From: Microbacterium hominis
GTDB lineage: Bacteria; Actinomycetota; Actinomycetes; Actinomycetales; Microbacteriaceae
Length of the DNA: 64,000 bases
Reading direction: 5' to 3'
Assembly: GCF_013282805.1 (NCBI RefSeq)
Contig: NZ_CP054038.1
Span: 1,736,001-1,800,000 of the forward strand
Numbering within the stretch: position 1 is the stretch's first letter; each line of letters begins with the position of its first letter. Positions 56,069 through 64,000 of the stretch are shown here, in pieces. A program made the position numbers and the translations under genes. The notes beneath the pieces were generated by a model that searched no databases, was not told the origin of the DNA, and saw nothing but the letters and a program-made list of their open reading frames with translations.

Positions 56069-57589
56069 ATGACCGACCTGACCACGCTGAGCGCCGCTGC
56101 GCTCGCCGACAAGCTCGCCTCGGGCGAGGTGTCCAGCGTCGAGGCGACGCAGGCCCACCTCGACCGCATCGCCGCCGTCGACGGCGACGTGCACGCCTTC
56201 CTCCATGTGAGCGACCACGCCCTCGACGTCGCCGCGGACATCGACCGCCGTCGTGCCGCCGGCGAGCCCCTCGGGCCCGTCGCCGGGGTTCCCCTGGCGA
56301 TCAAGGACGTCCTGGTCACCACCGACATGCCCTCCACCAGCGGATCGCGGATCCTCGAGGGGTACATGTCGCCCTACGACGCGACGGTGGTCGCGCGCTC
56401 GCGCGCGGCAGGCCTCGTGCCGCTGGGCAAGACCAACATGGACGAGTTCGCGATGGGGTCCTCCACCGAGCACTCCGCCTACGGGCCGACCCGCAACCCC
56501 TGGGACCTCGAGCGGATCCCCGGCGGTTCCGGAGGTGGCTCGGCGGCCGCGGTCGCCGCGTTCGAGGCGCCGCTCGCGCTCGGTTCGGACACGGGCGGCT
56601 CGATCCGACAGCCCGCGCACGTCACCGGCACCGTCGGAATCAAGCCCACGTACGGCGGCGTCAGCCGCTACGGCGCGATCGCCCTGGCCTCGTCCCTCGA
56701 CCAGGTCGGCCCCGTGACGCGGACCGTGCTCGACGCCGGCCTCCTGCACGACGTCATCGGCGGCCACGATCCACACGATTCGACCTCGCTCACGCAGGAA
56801 TGGCCCTCCTTCGCGGCGGCCGCCCGGGAGGGCGCCACCGGTGAGGTCCTGAAGGGCCTGCGGGTCGGCGTCATCACGGAACTGCCCGACAGCGGCTTCC
56901 AGCCGGGCGTGTCCGCATCCTTCCGCGCGGCGCTGGATGCGATGGAGGCCCAGGGGGCCGAGATCGTCGAGATCAGCGCACCCCACTTCGAGTACGGCGT
57001 GGCCGCGTACTACCTGATCCTGCCCGCCGAGGCATCCAGCAACCTCGCGAAGTTCGACTCCGTGCGGTTCGGACTGCGCGTGGACGTCCCCGGCGGAACC
57101 GTCGAGGACGTGATGGCCAAGACCCGCGACGTCGGGTTCGGCGACGAGGTCAAGCGCCGCGTCATCCTGGGCACCTACGCGCTGTCGGCCGGCTACTACG
57201 ACGCGTACTACGGATCGGCGCAGAAGGTGCGCACCCTCATCCAGCGCGACTTCGACGACGCCTTCGCGAAGGTGGACGTCATCGCCACCCCGTCGGCACC
57301 GACCACGGCGTTCCGCCTCGGCGAGAAGATCGACGACCCGCTGCAGATGTACCTCAACGACGTCACCACCATCCCCGCCAACCTCGCCGGCGTCCCGGGC
57401 ATCTCGATCCCGTCGGGACTCGCGGCCGAGGACGGGCTGCCGGTCGGCATCCAGTTCCTCGCGCCGGCGCGTGAGGACGCCCGCCTGTACCGCGTGGGCG
57501 CGGCGCTGGAGGCCGTGCTCGTCGATTCGTGGGGCGGCCCGCTGCTGGACCGTGCGCCGGTGCTGGGTTCGAACGGAGGGGTCCGCTGA
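56069..57589 (+). CDS. gatA: Aspartyl/glutamyl-tRNA amidotransferase subunit A
   Basis: GatA is the amidase that releases ammonia from glutamine for conversion of Glu-tRNA(Gln) or Asp-tRNA(Asn). The 506-residue protein has the amidase-signature triad at the standard positions: Lys79 (AIKDVL), cis-Ser154 ([11 protein letters not shown]) and nucleophile Ser178 ([10 protein letters not shown]). AAGGGAAGA lies before the ATG. Its last base overlaps the first base of the gatB ATG, so translation is coupled. Confidence 0.97.
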   Translation: MTDLTTLSAAALADKLASGEVSSVEATQAHLDRIAAVDGDVHAFLHVSDHALDVAADIDRRRAAGEPLGPVAGVPLAIKDVLVTTDMPSTSGSRILEGYMSPYDATVVARSRAAGLVPLGKTNMDEFAMGSSTEHSAYGPTRNPWDLERIPGGSGGGSAAAVAAFEAPLALGSDTGGSIRQPAHVTGTVGIKPTYGGVSRYGAIALASSLDQVGPVTRTVLDAGLLHDVIGGHDPHDSTSLTQEWPSFAAAAREGATGEVLKGLRVGVITELPDSGFQPGVSASFRAALDAMEAQGAEIVEISAPHFEYGVAAYYLILPAEASSNLAKFDSVRFGLRVDVPGGTVEDVMAKTRDVGFGDEVKRRVILGTYALSAGYYDAYYGSAQKVRTLIQRDFDDAFAKVDVIATPSAPTTAFRLGEKIDDPLQMYLNDVTTIPANLAGVPGISIPSGLAAEDGLPVGIQFLAPAREDARLYRVGAALEAVLVDSWGGPLLDRAPVLGSNGGVR

Positions 57590-59103
57590 TGGCCAAGGAC
57601 AAGCTGATGGACTTCGACAAGGCGCTCGAGCTGTTCGAGCCCGTGCTCGGCTTCGAGATCCACGTCGAGCTCAACACCGAGACCAAGATGTTCTCGGCCG
57701 CTGCGAACCCGGCCAACTCCGCCCATCACGGCGCGGAGCCCAATACCCTCGTCGCGCCGGTGGACATGGGACTGCCGGGCTCCCTGCCCGTCGTGAACGA
57801 GACGGCGGTGCGGTACTCGATCAGCCTGGGCCTCGCCCTGGGATGCTCGATCGCGCCTTCGAGCCGTTTCGCCCGGAAGAACTACTTCTACCCCGACCTG
57901 GGCAAGAACTATCAGATCTCCCAGTACGACGAGCCGATCGCGTTCGAGGGGCAGGTCGATGTGGAGCTGGCCGACGGCACCATCGTGACGGTGCCGATCG
58001 AGCGGGCGCACATGGAGGAGGATGCCGGCAAGCTCACCCACATGGGTGGCTCGACCGGTCGCATCCAGGGTGCGGAGTTCTCGCTCGTCGACTACAACCG
58101 CGCGGGCGTGCCGCTGGTGGAGATCGTCACCAAGCCGATCTTCGGCGCCGAGCACCGCGCTCCCGAGATCGCCAAGGCGTACATCGCGACCATCCGCGAC
58201 ATCGTCATCGCGCTGGGCATCTCGGAGGCGCGCATGGAGCGCGGCAACCTCCGCTGCGATGCCAACGTGTCGCTGCGCCCGCGGGGGCAGGAGAAGCTCG
58301 GCACCCGCACCGAGACCAAGAACGTGAACTCGATGCGCTCGGTGGAGCGCGCGGTGCGCTACGAGATCCAGCGTCAGGCGGCGATCCTCGCCGCGGGCGG
58401 CACGATCACGCAGGAGACCCGTCACTGGCATGAGGACACCGGGACCACGTCGCCGGGGCGGCCCAAGTCCGACGCCGACGACTACCGCTACTTCCCGGAG
58501 CCCGACCTGCTTCCCGTCGTGCCCGCGCCCGAGCTCATCGAGCACCTGCGCGCCGCGCTGCCCGAGCCGCCGGCCGCGCGCCGTCGCCGCCTGAAGGCGG
58601 ACTGGGGTTTCACCGATCTGGAGTTCCAGGACGTCGTCAACGGCGGTCTGCTCGCCGAGGTGGAGGCCACGGTCGCCGCGGGTGCGGCTCCCGCCTCCGC
58701 GCGCAAGTGGTGGACGGGTGAGATCACGCGCATCGCGAACGCCCGCGCCGCCGAGCCGGCCGCGCTCATCGAACCGGCTTCCGTGGCGCACCTGCAGAAG
58801 CTGGTCGACGACGGCAGTCTCACCGACAAGCTCGCCCGGCAGGTGCTCGAGGGCGTCATCGACGGCGAGGGGTCGCCGCAGGAGGTCGTCGACGCGCGCG
58901 GGCTCGCGGTCGTCTCCGACGACGGCGCGCTGATCGCGGCCATCGACGAAGCACTGGCTTCGCAGCCGGACGTGCTCGCGAAGATCCGCGATGGCAAGGT
59001 GCAGGCCGCCGGGGCGATCATCGGCGCGGTGATGAAGGCGATGAAGGGTCAGGCCGATGCCGCGCGTGTGCGGGAGCTGATCCTGGAGCGCGCCGCGCAG
59101 TAG
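57589..59103 (+). CDS. gatB: Aspartyl/glutamyl-tRNA amidotransferase subunit B
   Basis: GatB binds the mischarged tRNA and phosphorylates its carboxyl group with ATP before amidation. The 504-residue protein shows [16 protein letters not shown], the zinc/kinase region [21 protein letters not shown] in near-identical form (it reads [13 protein letters not shown]), [24 protein letters not shown], and a C-terminal YqeY-like tail (about 350-504). The start overlaps gatA by one base. dinB follows after 36 bp with its own ribosome site. Confidence 0.97.
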   Translation: MAKDKLMDFDKALELFEPVLGFEIHVELNTETKMFSAAANPANSAHHGAEPNTLVAPVDMGLPGSLPVVNETAVRYSISLGLALGCSIAPSSRFARKNYFYPDLGKNYQISQYDEPIAFEGQVDVELADGTIVTVPIERAHMEEDAGKLTHMGGSTGRIQGAEFSLVDYNRAGVPLVEIVTKPIFGAEHRAPEIAKAYIATIRDIVIALGISEARMERGNLRCDANVSLRPRGQEKLGTRTETKNVNSMRSVERAVRYEIQRQAAILAAGGTITQETRHWHEDTGTTSPGRPKSDADDYRYFPEPDLLPVVPAPELIEHLRAALPEPPAARRRRLKADWGFTDLEFQDVVNGGLLAEVEATVAAGAAPASARKWWTGEITRIANARAAEPAALIEPASVAHLQKLVDDGSLTDKLARQVLEGVIDGEGSPQEVVDARGLAVVSDDGALIAAIDEALASQPDVLAKIRDGKVQAAGAIIGAVMKAMKGQADAARVRELILERAAQ

Positions 59104-59139
59104 TCCGACGCTGTCGGCGGTACGCGAGAGGATCTCGGC

Positions 59140-60390
59140 ATGGGACGCGGCGACGGCACCGGCCGGATGGTGTCGCCCGACGGTGCCGACGACACCGGCG
59201 CGGGCATCCTCCACGTCGACATGGACGCGTTCTACGCGTCGGTGGAGGTGCTCGACGACCCTTCCTTGAAGGGCAAGCCGATCGTCGTCGGCGCTCCGGA
59301 GGGCCGCTCGGTCGTCTCCAGCGCGTCGTACGAGGCGCGCCGATTCGGTGTGCGTTCGGCCATGCCTGTCGGCCAGGCTCTGCGGCTGTGCCCGCAGGCG
59401 GTCGTGGTGGAGCCGCATTTCGACAGGTACACCGCGCTGTCGGCGCAGGTGATGGAGATCTTCCGCTCGGTCACGCCGCTGGTCGAACCGCTGTCGATCG
59501 ACGAGGCGTTCCTCGACGTGCGCGGCGTGCGCCGGCTGTGGGGGAGCCCGGGGGTCATCGCTCGCGACCTGCGACGGCGCGTGCGCGATGAGACAGGGCT
59601 CGCGTGCAGCGTCGGCGCGGCGGCGACCAAGCACGTCGCCAAGATGGCCTCCACCGCCTCCAAGCCAGACGGGCTGCTGATCGTCCCCGCCGCGGCCACG
59701 GCGGACTTCCTCGCGCCGCGGCCCGTGGGGGCGCTGTGGGGCGTCGGGCCCAAGGCGTCGGAGGCACTCGAGGCACGCGGCATCCATACGGTCGCCGATG
59801 TCCTCGGCGTGCCCCGCGGCGTGCTCGACAGAGCGCTCGGCCCGGCGATGGGCGCGCGCATCTGGGAGCTGGCCCGCGGGATGGACGCCCGCGAGGTGCA
59901 CACCGAGCGGGTGGAGAAGAGCATCGGCCACGAGGAGACGTTCCACGAAGACGTCTCCGACGGGGTGGTCCTGCGCGCGGAACTGCGGCGGCTCGCCGAC
60001 CGCGTGGGCGCGCGGCTGCGCCGGCACGGATGGGAGGCCGCGACCGTGGCGGTCAAGGTGCGCTTCTCCGACTTCAGCACCATCTCCCGCTCCACGACGC
60101 TGGCCGAACCCTCGGCGGTCGGTCAGCGCATCGGCGATGCCGCTCTGGAGCTGCTCGACGGGGTCGAGCGCCGCCTGCCGGTGCGGCTGATCGGGGTGCG
60201 GGCGGAGCGGCTGCGGCCGGCCGGCAGTGCCCCGGCGTCGCTGTGGGACGACGACGAGGAGTGGCGGCGTCTGGAGAGCGCTCTCGACGACGCCTACGCC
60301 CGCTTCGGCAGCGGGACCATCACCCGCGCCGCGCAGCTGGGCCCCCGCCGCGGCGGTGGTCTGTCGCATCCGCAGCCGCCGGTCGAGTGA
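59140..60390 (+). CDS. dinB: DNA polymerase IV
   Basis: A Y-family translesion polymerase. The 416-residue protein has the metal-binding acids in HVDMDAFYASVE (Asp27, Asp29) and SIDEAF (Asp121, Glu122), the YEARRFGVRSAMP segment, an HhH region (GVGPKASEALEARGIHTVADVL), and the little-finger domain (about 245-360). The N-terminus is extended by about 22 residues compared with E. coli. No clear beta-clamp motif of the QLxLF type is seen at the C-terminus, which ends GGGLSHPQPPVE. GAGAGGA lies 7-8 nt before the ATG. No LexA-like palindrome was noticed upstream. Confidence 0.94.
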   Translation: MGRGDGTGRMVSPDGADDTGAGILHVDMDAFYASVEVLDDPSLKGKPIVVGAPEGRSVVSSASYEARRFGVRSAMPVGQALRLCPQAVVVEPHFDRYTALSAQVMEIFRSVTPLVEPLSIDEAFLDVRGVRRLWGSPGVIARDLRRRVRDETGLACSVGAAATKHVAKMASTASKPDGLLIVPAAATADFLAPRPVGALWGVGPKASEALEARGIHTVADVLGVPRGVLDRALGPAMGARIWELARGMDAREVHTERVEKSIGHEETFHEDVSDGVVLRAELRRLADRVGARLRRHGWEAATVAVKVRFSDFSTISRSTTLAEPSAVGQRIGDAALELLDGVERRLPVRLIGVRAERLRPAGSAPASLWDDDEEWRRLESALDDAYARFGSGTITRAAQLGPRRGGGLSHPQPPVE

Positions 60391-60421
60391 CGACGTGCTG
60401 GGCAGAGCGGGTGCGGGCCGC

Positions 60422-60427
60422 TAGCGT
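60422..60427 (+). promoter_or_regulatory. -10 box of a leaderless promoter
   Basis: TAGCGT, 6 nt before the ATG at 60434. Confidence 0.5.
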
Positions 60428-60433
60428 GGACCC

Positions 60434-60754
60434 ATGCCCAACATCGCACTCGAACTCGGCAAGCAGTCGGCAAGCCTCGGCGTCAACGGCGCCTACGGTG
60501 AGCAGCAGGATGTCGACGGCATCCGTCTGATCCCCGTCGCGCTCAGCTGGACCGGCTTCGGCGGCGGATCCGACGAGTCCGGCAACGGTGGGGGAGGAGG
60601 CGGCGGCTACTCGATCCCCGTCGGCGCCTACATCCGCAAGGGCGACGACCTGCGCTTCGAGCCGAACCTCGTCGCCCTGGCCGCCGTGGCGATTCCGCTC
60701 GTCTGGGTCGTCGGTCGAGCTTTCAGCCGTGTCATCCGCACCCTCAAGAAGTAA
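60434..60754 (+). CDS. Small Gly-rich protein with a C-terminal membrane segment
   Basis: A 106-residue protein. Residues 1-40 are soluble (PNIALELGKQSASLGVNGAY). A poly-Gly stretch lies near 50-58, within GFGGGSDESGNGGGGGGGYS, and a hydrophobic segment near 79-94 (VALAAVAIPLVWVVGRAF) is followed by a basic end. The pattern 'LIPVALSW, Gly-rich loop, YSIPVGAYI' faintly recalls the GerW/YtfJ family, but I cannot confirm it. It is leaderless from TAGCGT. The next gene starts about 40 bp after the stop, in the same direction. Confidence 0.7.
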   Translation: MPNIALELGKQSASLGVNGAYGEQQDVDGIRLIPVALSWTGFGGGSDESGNGGGGGGGYSIPVGAYIRKGDDLRFEPNLVALAAVAIPLVWVVGRAFSRVIRTLKK

Positions 60755-60794
60755 CACCGACCCGGTTTCGCAGGCTCTGACGGCGGCGTCCGCC

Positions 60795-61322
60795 GTGGTG
60801 CGACGTGCGATCACGGAGCTCGCCGCCACCAACGCGGTCGTCCTGATCGACGGGCGCAGCGGGGCGGGCAAGTCCACGCTCGCCCGACGGCTGGTCACGA
60901 CCTGGCCGCTCGCGGGTCGGGTGCAGCTGGTGGCGCTCGATTCCCTCTACCCGGGGTGGGACGGTCTCGACGGGGGCGTCCAGAGCGCGATCGACCAGAT
61001 CCTCCGGCCGCACGCGCGCGGCCTCGTCGGGGTCTGGCAGCGGTGGGACTGGACCGCCGACGAGTATGCGGAGGCCAGCGCGGTCGATCCGTCGCTGCCG
61101 CTGATCGTCGAGGGAGCCGGCCTGCTGACGCCGACGACGGCGCGGCTGGGCGATATCAGGGTCTGGCTGGACTCGCCGGCCGCGTCGCGCAAGTCGCGCG
61201 CTCTCGAACGCGACGGCGACGCCTACCGCCCGCACTGGGAGCGGTGGGCGCGTCAGGAGCACCGCCACATCATCCGAGACGAGCCGGAGCGCCTGGCCAC
61301 GCACGCGTTCGCGATCCCGTAG
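60795..61322 (+). CDS. P-loop nucleoside-kinase-like ATPase
   Basis: A protein of about 175 residues with Walker A GRSGAGKS near the N-terminus (IDGRSGAGKSTLARRL) and a uridine-kinase/AAA_33-like layout: LDSLYPGWDGLDGGV (possible substrate Asp), QRWDWTADEYAE, IVEGAGLLTP (Walker-B-like) and a lid with Arg/Lys (SRALERDGDAYRPHWERWA). A small-molecule kinase role is likely; the substrate is unknown. The start is uncertain: GTG at 60795 leaves a 40-bp gap, while GTG at 60729 would overlap the previous gene by 26 nt; neither has a good ribosome site. It is convergent with the clpS operon. Confidence 0.75.
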   Translation: MVRRAITELAATNAVVLIDGRSGAGKSTLARRLVTTWPLAGRVQLVALDSLYPGWDGLDGGVQSAIDQILRPHARGLVGVWQRWDWTADEYAEASAVDPSLPLIVEGAGLLTPTTARLGDIRVWLDSPAASRKSRALERDGDAYRPHWERWARQEHRHIIRDEPERLATHAFAIP

Positions 61323-61334
61323 CCCGACGATCTG

Positions 61335-61832
61335 TCAGCGGTCCGACTCGATGGCCGTGACGAGACCGTGCAGGCGGTACCCCAGCCAGTCGTAGATCCC
61401 GAACCGCGGGTCGCCCTCGTCGTGGTCGTCGGCGGAGCTGATCCCGAGCCGCGTGGCCAGCACCAGCCGCACCGCTGCGAGCGTGCGCAGCCACGCGTCG
61501 ACGTCAGCCGGCTCCAGTCGCACCTCCACCGATTCCAGGAGGACCGGGTCGGCCGGGTCGTCGGGGATCTGCGCGGCGTCGGCGAGGGAATCGAGCACGA
61601 CCGCGGCATCTTCGCGGCGCCGCGTGAGCAGATCGCGCTCGGTGAGGGCGCGGAACTCCTCCGACGCCGCGTCGTCGTCGGAGTACCCATCAGGGACAAG
61701 GCGTGCGACGGCCGGATCATCGGTGCCGTCGGCGCCGTCGTCGAGGAGGTCGGCGAACTGGCCGACGAGGCCTGCCAGATGCGCGGCCTCCAGGCGCGTG
61801 AGCTCCATCCTCACGCCACGGGATGCGGTCAT
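61335..61832 (-). CDS. DUF2017 family protein
   Basis: A 165-residue acidic protein with a helix-rich sequence (MELTRLEAAHLAGLVGQFADLLDD, LRTLAAVRLVLATRLGI, GIYDWLGYRLHGLVTAIE). DUF2017 genes follow clpS in Actinobacteria, and this one overlaps the clpS stop by 4 nt, so a link to regulated proteolysis is likely but unproved. No enzymatic motif is seen. An ATG at 61808 (MELTRLE) is a possible later start. Confidence 0.85.
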   Translation of the reverse strand: MTASRGVRMELTRLEAAHLAGLVGQFADLLDDGADGTDDPAVARLVPDGYSDDDAASEEFRALTERDLLTRRREDAAVVLDSLADAAQIPDDPADPVLLESVEVRLEPADVDAWLRTLAAVRLVLATRLGISSADDHDEGDPRFGIYDWLGYRLHGLVTAIESDR

Positions 61833-62128
61833 TCGGGGGCCTTCCTGACCGTCGCCCACAGCCCGTAGTCGTGCATCGCCTGGGTGTGCAGCTCCATCTG
61901 CTCGCGCGCGCCCTCGGCGACGACGGCGTGGCCGTCGTTGTGCACCGCGAGCATCAGCCGCTCGGCCCGCTCCGCGGGCAGGCCGAAGTACTCGCGGAAC
62001 ACGTGGGTCACATAGCTCATCAGGTTGACCGGATCGTCCCACACGACGGTCTGCCAGGGCCGATCCGGTACCGGGGCCGCCACCTCGACGGGCGACTCCT
62101 CGGTGCGCGTCGCCTCGATGACGCCCAT
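61829..62128 (-). CDS. clpS: ATP-dependent Clp protease adaptor ClpS
   Basis: ClpS delivers N-degron substrates to the ClpA/ClpC unfoldase. The 99-residue protein has a short flexible N-terminus, WQTVVWDDPVNLMSYVTHVF (the Asn-Asp binding pocket region), and MLAVHNDGHAVVAEGAREQME near the C-terminus. The ATG at 62128 overlaps the stop of the metallopeptidase gene (TGATG); a GTG three codons earlier is also possible. Gene order metallopeptidase-clpS-DUF2017 is tightly overlapped, so the three are cotranslated. Confidence 0.93.
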   Translation of the reverse strand: MGVIEATRTEESPVEVAAPVPDRPWQTVVWDDPVNLMSYVTHVFREYFGLPAERAERLMLAVHNDGHAVVAEGAREQMELHTQAMHDYGLWATVRKAPE

Positions 62129-62481
62129 CACGCCCACCCGAGCTCGTGGAGACGGTCGTCGTCGATGCCGTAGAAATGGGCGATCTCGTGCACGAGGGTC
62201 GTATGGACCTCGTCTCGCAGCTCGTCCTCGTCGGCGCAGGCGGCCAGATGCGGCTCGCGGTACACGATGATGCGATCGGGCAGCTCGCCGACGCCGTAGC
62301 GGTCGCGCTCGGTCAGCGCGTAGCCGTCGTACAGGCCGAGCAGGTCGAGGCTGCCATCCTCAGGGCGATCCTCGACGACGAACACGACGTTGTCGAGCCC
62401 TTCGACCATGTCGTCGGGCAGCCGATCGAGCTCGTCGATCACGAGTTCCTCGAAGACCGCGGCATCCATCTCGAACATCAT
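62128..62481 (-). CDS. Zincin-like metallopeptidase (PF06262 type)
   Basis: A 117-residue protein with a zinc-binding HExxH at His98-Glu99-His102 in LVHEIAHFYGIDDDRLHELGW; Asp107 or 108 may be the third ligand. This is the small MMP-like/zincin_1 family found in Actinobacteria beside clpS. No signal peptide is present, so it is cytosolic. The substrate is unknown. The start is uncertain: ATG at 62481 gives MMFEMDAAVFEEL; an ATG at 62502 would place the start against the tRNA-His 3' end. Confidence 0.85.
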   Translation of the reverse strand: MMFEMDAAVFEELVIDELDRLPDDMVEGLDNVVFVVEDRPEDGSLDLLGLYDGYALTERDRYGVGELPDRIIVYREPHLAACADEDELRDEVHTTLVHEIAHFYGIDDDRLHELGWA

Positions 62482-62503
62482 CCGATGATCTCTGGACCGC
62501 ACA

Positions 62504-62580
62504 TGGGGTGAGTAACGGGACTTGAACCCGCGACCCCCTGGACCACAACCAGGTGCTCTACCAACTGAGCTATACCCACC
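62504..62580 (-). tRNA. tRNA-His (anticodon GTG)
   Basis: The minus strand folds as a cloverleaf with anticodon loop TTGTGGT. The acceptor GTGGGTA pairs with TACTCAC (one G-T). An encoded G-1 at 62580 faces C73, the histidine tRNA identity element, and the CCA end is encoded (62504-62506). It lies 22 bp from the start of the metallopeptidase gene and downstream of orn on the same strand. Confidence 0.95.
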
Positions 62581-62616
62581 ATGTCTCCCGCCTGCGCGGG
62601 CAACTGAACGATTCTC

Positions 62617-63243
62617 TCACATCTCCGAGGCGAATGACGACACGACGGAGGAGGCGACGGCGCGCGCGCCCTCCGATGTCGGACCCGGCTCGGGGACGAA
62701 GACGACCTGACGATAGTAGGCGAGCTCCCGGATCGACTCGAGGATGTCGGCGAGCGCGCGGTGGCCCCCGTCTTTGGCCGGGGCGTGGATGTACGCGCGC
62801 GGGAACCAGCGGCGGGACAGCTCCTTGATGCTGGAGACGTCGACGTTGCGGTAGTGCAGCCAGCGGTCCACCCGCGGCATGTACTTGGCGAGGAACATGC
62901 GGTCGGTGCCGATGGTGTTGCCCGCGAGCGGGGCCTTGCCCTCGAGGGGCACGAACCGCTGGATGTACTCGAGTGCCTGGAACTCCGCGTCGGCGACGCT
63001 CACGCCGTGCGGGATCTCCTCCAGCAGGCCCGACTTCTCATGCATCTTGGTGACGAAGTCGTTCATGTTGGCCATCGCCGAGGCATCCGGCTTGATGACC
63101 ACCTGGAAACCGGGATCGAGTGGGCGCAGCTCGAAGTCGGTGACGACCACCGCGATCTCCACGAGCTCGTCGACCTCGAGATCGAGGCCCGTCATCTCGC
63201 AGTCGATCCATACCAGACGGTCATTGTCGGAGGCGCCCACCAT
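62617..63243 (-). CDS. orn: Oligoribonuclease
   Basis: Orn degrades 2-5 nt RNAs, including pGpG. The 208-residue protein has the DEDDh exonuclease residues Asp14 and Glu16 (WIDCEMTGLD), Asp114 (TIGTDRMFL), His161 and Asp166 (KDGGHRALADI). The ATG at 63243 follows TAGGAT by 6 nt on the minus strand, so the mRNA is likely leaderless. The gene sits between tRNA-Arg and tRNA-His on the same strand. Confidence 0.96.
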   Translation of the reverse strand: MVGASDNDRLVWIDCEMTGLDLEVDELVEIAVVVTDFELRPLDPGFQVVIKPDASAMANMNDFVTKMHEKSGLLEEIPHGVSVADAEFQALEYIQRFVPLEGKAPLAGNTIGTDRMFLAKYMPRVDRWLHYRNVDVSSIKELSRRWFPRAYIHAPAKDGGHRALADILESIRELAYYRQVVFVPEPGPTSEGARAVASSVVSSFASEM

Positions 63244-63249
63244 GAGACC

Positions 63250-63255
63250 ATCCTA
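63250..63255 (-). promoter_or_regulatory. -10 box of a leaderless orn promoter
   Basis: TAGGAT on the minus strand, 6 nt before the ATG. Confidence 0.55.
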
Positions 63256-63286
63256 ATGATCGAGGGGGACACCGACAGATCTGCGG

Positions 63287-63359
63287 TCCCCCAGACACGA
63301 TTCGAACGTGTGACCGGCGGATTAGAAGGCCGCTGCTCTATCCACTGAGCTACTGGGGG
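63287..63359 (-). tRNA. tRNA-Arg (anticodon TCT)
   Basis: Acceptor CCCCCAG pairs with CTGGGGG; the T arm ACACG-TTCGAAT-CGTGT is perfect and the anticodon loop CTTCTAA gives TCT, which reads AGA/AGG. The last pair of the anticodon stem is a C-T mismatch (position 31-39). The CCA end is not encoded. It lies 31 bp upstream of the orn promoter. Confidence 0.92.
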
Positions 63360-63442
63360 TCGCCCTCCAGGCTACCGGGTCGCGTGAGCGGCCACCCGCA
63401 TCCTCCGTCCGGTCGCATCTTCCCTCCGGCCGTGTCCGGGCG

Positions 63443-63472
63443 TAGCGTCGGAGAGGCAACGACGGGAAGGAG
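63443..63472 (+). promoter_or_regulatory. Promoter -10 box and ribosome binding site of the 70-residue gene
   Basis: TAGCGT at 63443-63448 is a likely -10 box; AAGGAG at 63467-63472 lies 7 nt before the ATG. Confidence 0.5.
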
Positions 63473-63479
63473 TTCACTC

Positions 63480-63692
63480 ATGACCGCAACGGAAACGCAC
63501 CACCCGCTCTGGGTCGCCTACGGAAGTGGCGGCGTCGTCGGCAGCATCCGCAAAGACGACGACGGGTACACGGTCACCATGGCCGGTGCCGACGAGGTGA
63601 CGGGCACATACCCGTCGATGGAGGTCGCCAAGAGCGCTCTCCACTCGCACATGCGGCCGGGAAGCGACTGGCCGGAGTTCCGCGAGCACTGA
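63480..63692 (+). CDS. Small conserved-looking protein of unknown function
   Basis: A 70-residue soluble protein (TATETHHPLWVAYGSGGVVGSIRK at the start, in parts). It looks like a small beta-rich domain with DDDGYTVTMAG and ends GSDWPEFREH. The ATG at 63480 is chosen because AAGGAG is 7 nt upstream; a longer frame back to 63384 has no ribosome site. It carries no recognisable motif. Function unknown. Confidence 0.75.
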   Translation: MTATETHHPLWVAYGSGGVVGSIRKDDDGYTVTMAGADEVTGTYPSMEVAKSALHSHMRPGSDWPEFREH

Positions 63693-63724
63693 CGCCCGCG
63701 TGGCCCCGCCGCGGCGCCCGTCGA

Positions 63725-64000
63725 TCACGCGTCGGCGGGCGCCGTCGCGGTGCGGGACGCCCCCTGCCGGCGCGGCGCCGCGGTGTCGAACAGGGGCAGT
63801 GCCAGATGCACTCCGGGTCCGATGAGCACCGCGAACAGCACGGTGCCGATCCCCACGGTGCCGCCGAGCACCCAGCCGAGCGCCAGCACGGAGACTTCGA
63901 CGACGGCCCGACAGACCCAGATCGGCCAGCCGAGCCGGGCGTGAAGACCCGTCATCAGGCCGTCGCGCGGCCCCGGACCGAACCGAGCGCCGATGTACAG
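63725..64000 (-). CDS. YczE/YitT-like integral membrane protein (N-terminus cut by window edge)
   Basis: The C-terminal 91 residues of a membrane protein whose frame enters from the right edge. It has FGPGPRDGLMTGLHARLGWPIWVCRAVVEVSVLALGWVLGG in continuous form, with two hydrophobic segments and a Pro/Arg-rich tail from about 70 residues in. The GPGPRDGLMTGL motif is typical of the YczE subfamily, whose function is poorly known. It converges with the 70-residue gene, with 32 bp between the stops. Confidence 0.85.
   Translation of the reverse strand: MYIGARFGPGPRDGLMTGLHARLGWPIWVCRAVVEVSVLALGWVLGGTVGIGTVLFAVLIGPGVHLALPLFDTAAPRRQGASRTATAPADA

Noticed and set aside
57208..60369. A 1053-codon open frame on the minus strand over gatA, gatB and dinB
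   Set aside because: No family motif, composition typical of antisense frames, and the plus-strand genes have catalytic residues at standard positions.
63287..63359. tRNA-Arg as an integration site of a genomic island
   Set aside because: No integrase, no repeated tRNA 3' end and only housekeeping genes around it.

Overview
The window is GC-rich, densely coded chromosomal DNA from an actinobacterium, most likely a Microbacteriaceae member close to Microbacterium. The grounds are gene order (rnhB, DUF2469, yraN, comM, dprA, xerC, M23, rpsB, tsf, pyrH, frr, cdsA; and clpS next to DUF2017), acidic Ala/Glu-rich tails on S2 and S16, many GTG starts, ATGA/GTGA overlaps, and a TANNNT box 6-7 nt before many start codons (leaderless promoters). 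It is a housekeeping region. I see no prophage, insertion sequence or CRISPR array.

Layout. (1) 1-2469: end of a carboxylate-amine ligase gene, then rpsP-khpA-rimM. (2) 2580-14644: a nitrate assimilation block consisting of a nitrate reductase fused to a CysJ-type flavoprotein reductase, the transporter NarK, and the operon nirB-nirD-cobA-hemD, with trmD lying inside the block. nirD carries a one-base deletion. The promoters of the three nitrate units share 11-bp-periodic GTNAC/GAAAC half sites that look like GlnR boxes. (3) 14904-24676: pyk, the glgX-treY-treZ trehalose operon, map, a small membrane protein and rplS. The usual rpsP-rimM-trmD-rplS neighbourhood is therefore spread over 23 kb. 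(4) 24840-36640: lepB, rnhB, DUF2469, yraN, comM, dprA, xerC, an M23 protein, rpsB, tsf, pyrH, frr, cdsA and a DivIVA-repeat protein. (5) 36692-42488: less characterised envelope proteins, namely a lysozyme-like protein, a small zinc-site protein, a hydrolase, an AI-2E-type permease, a two-part membrane/lipoprotein-like protein and a thioredoxin-TPR protein. (6) 42507-48909: glycogen/alpha-glucan genes glgB-glgE and a second glgX. (7) 48967-64000: cysteine desulfurase, mnmA, ligA, a YCII protein, an acyl-CoA ligase, gatCAB, dinB, small unknowns, a kinase, clpS/DUF2017/metallopeptidase, tRNA-His, orn, tRNA-Arg and the end of a YczE-like membrane protein.

How the genes connect. Nitrate would enter through NarK, be reduced to nitrite by the NADPH-linked fused reductase and then to ammonium by NirBD. 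CobA and HemD supply the siroheme that NirB needs. GlgX, TreY and TreZ turn glycogen-type glucan into trehalose, while GlgE and GlgB build branched alpha-glucan from maltose-1-phosphate. The cysteine desulfurase and MnmA act on the same tRNA thiolation path, and GatCAB makes Gln-tRNA and/or Asn-tRNA. All functional statements are read from motifs and family knowledge; no database search was possible.
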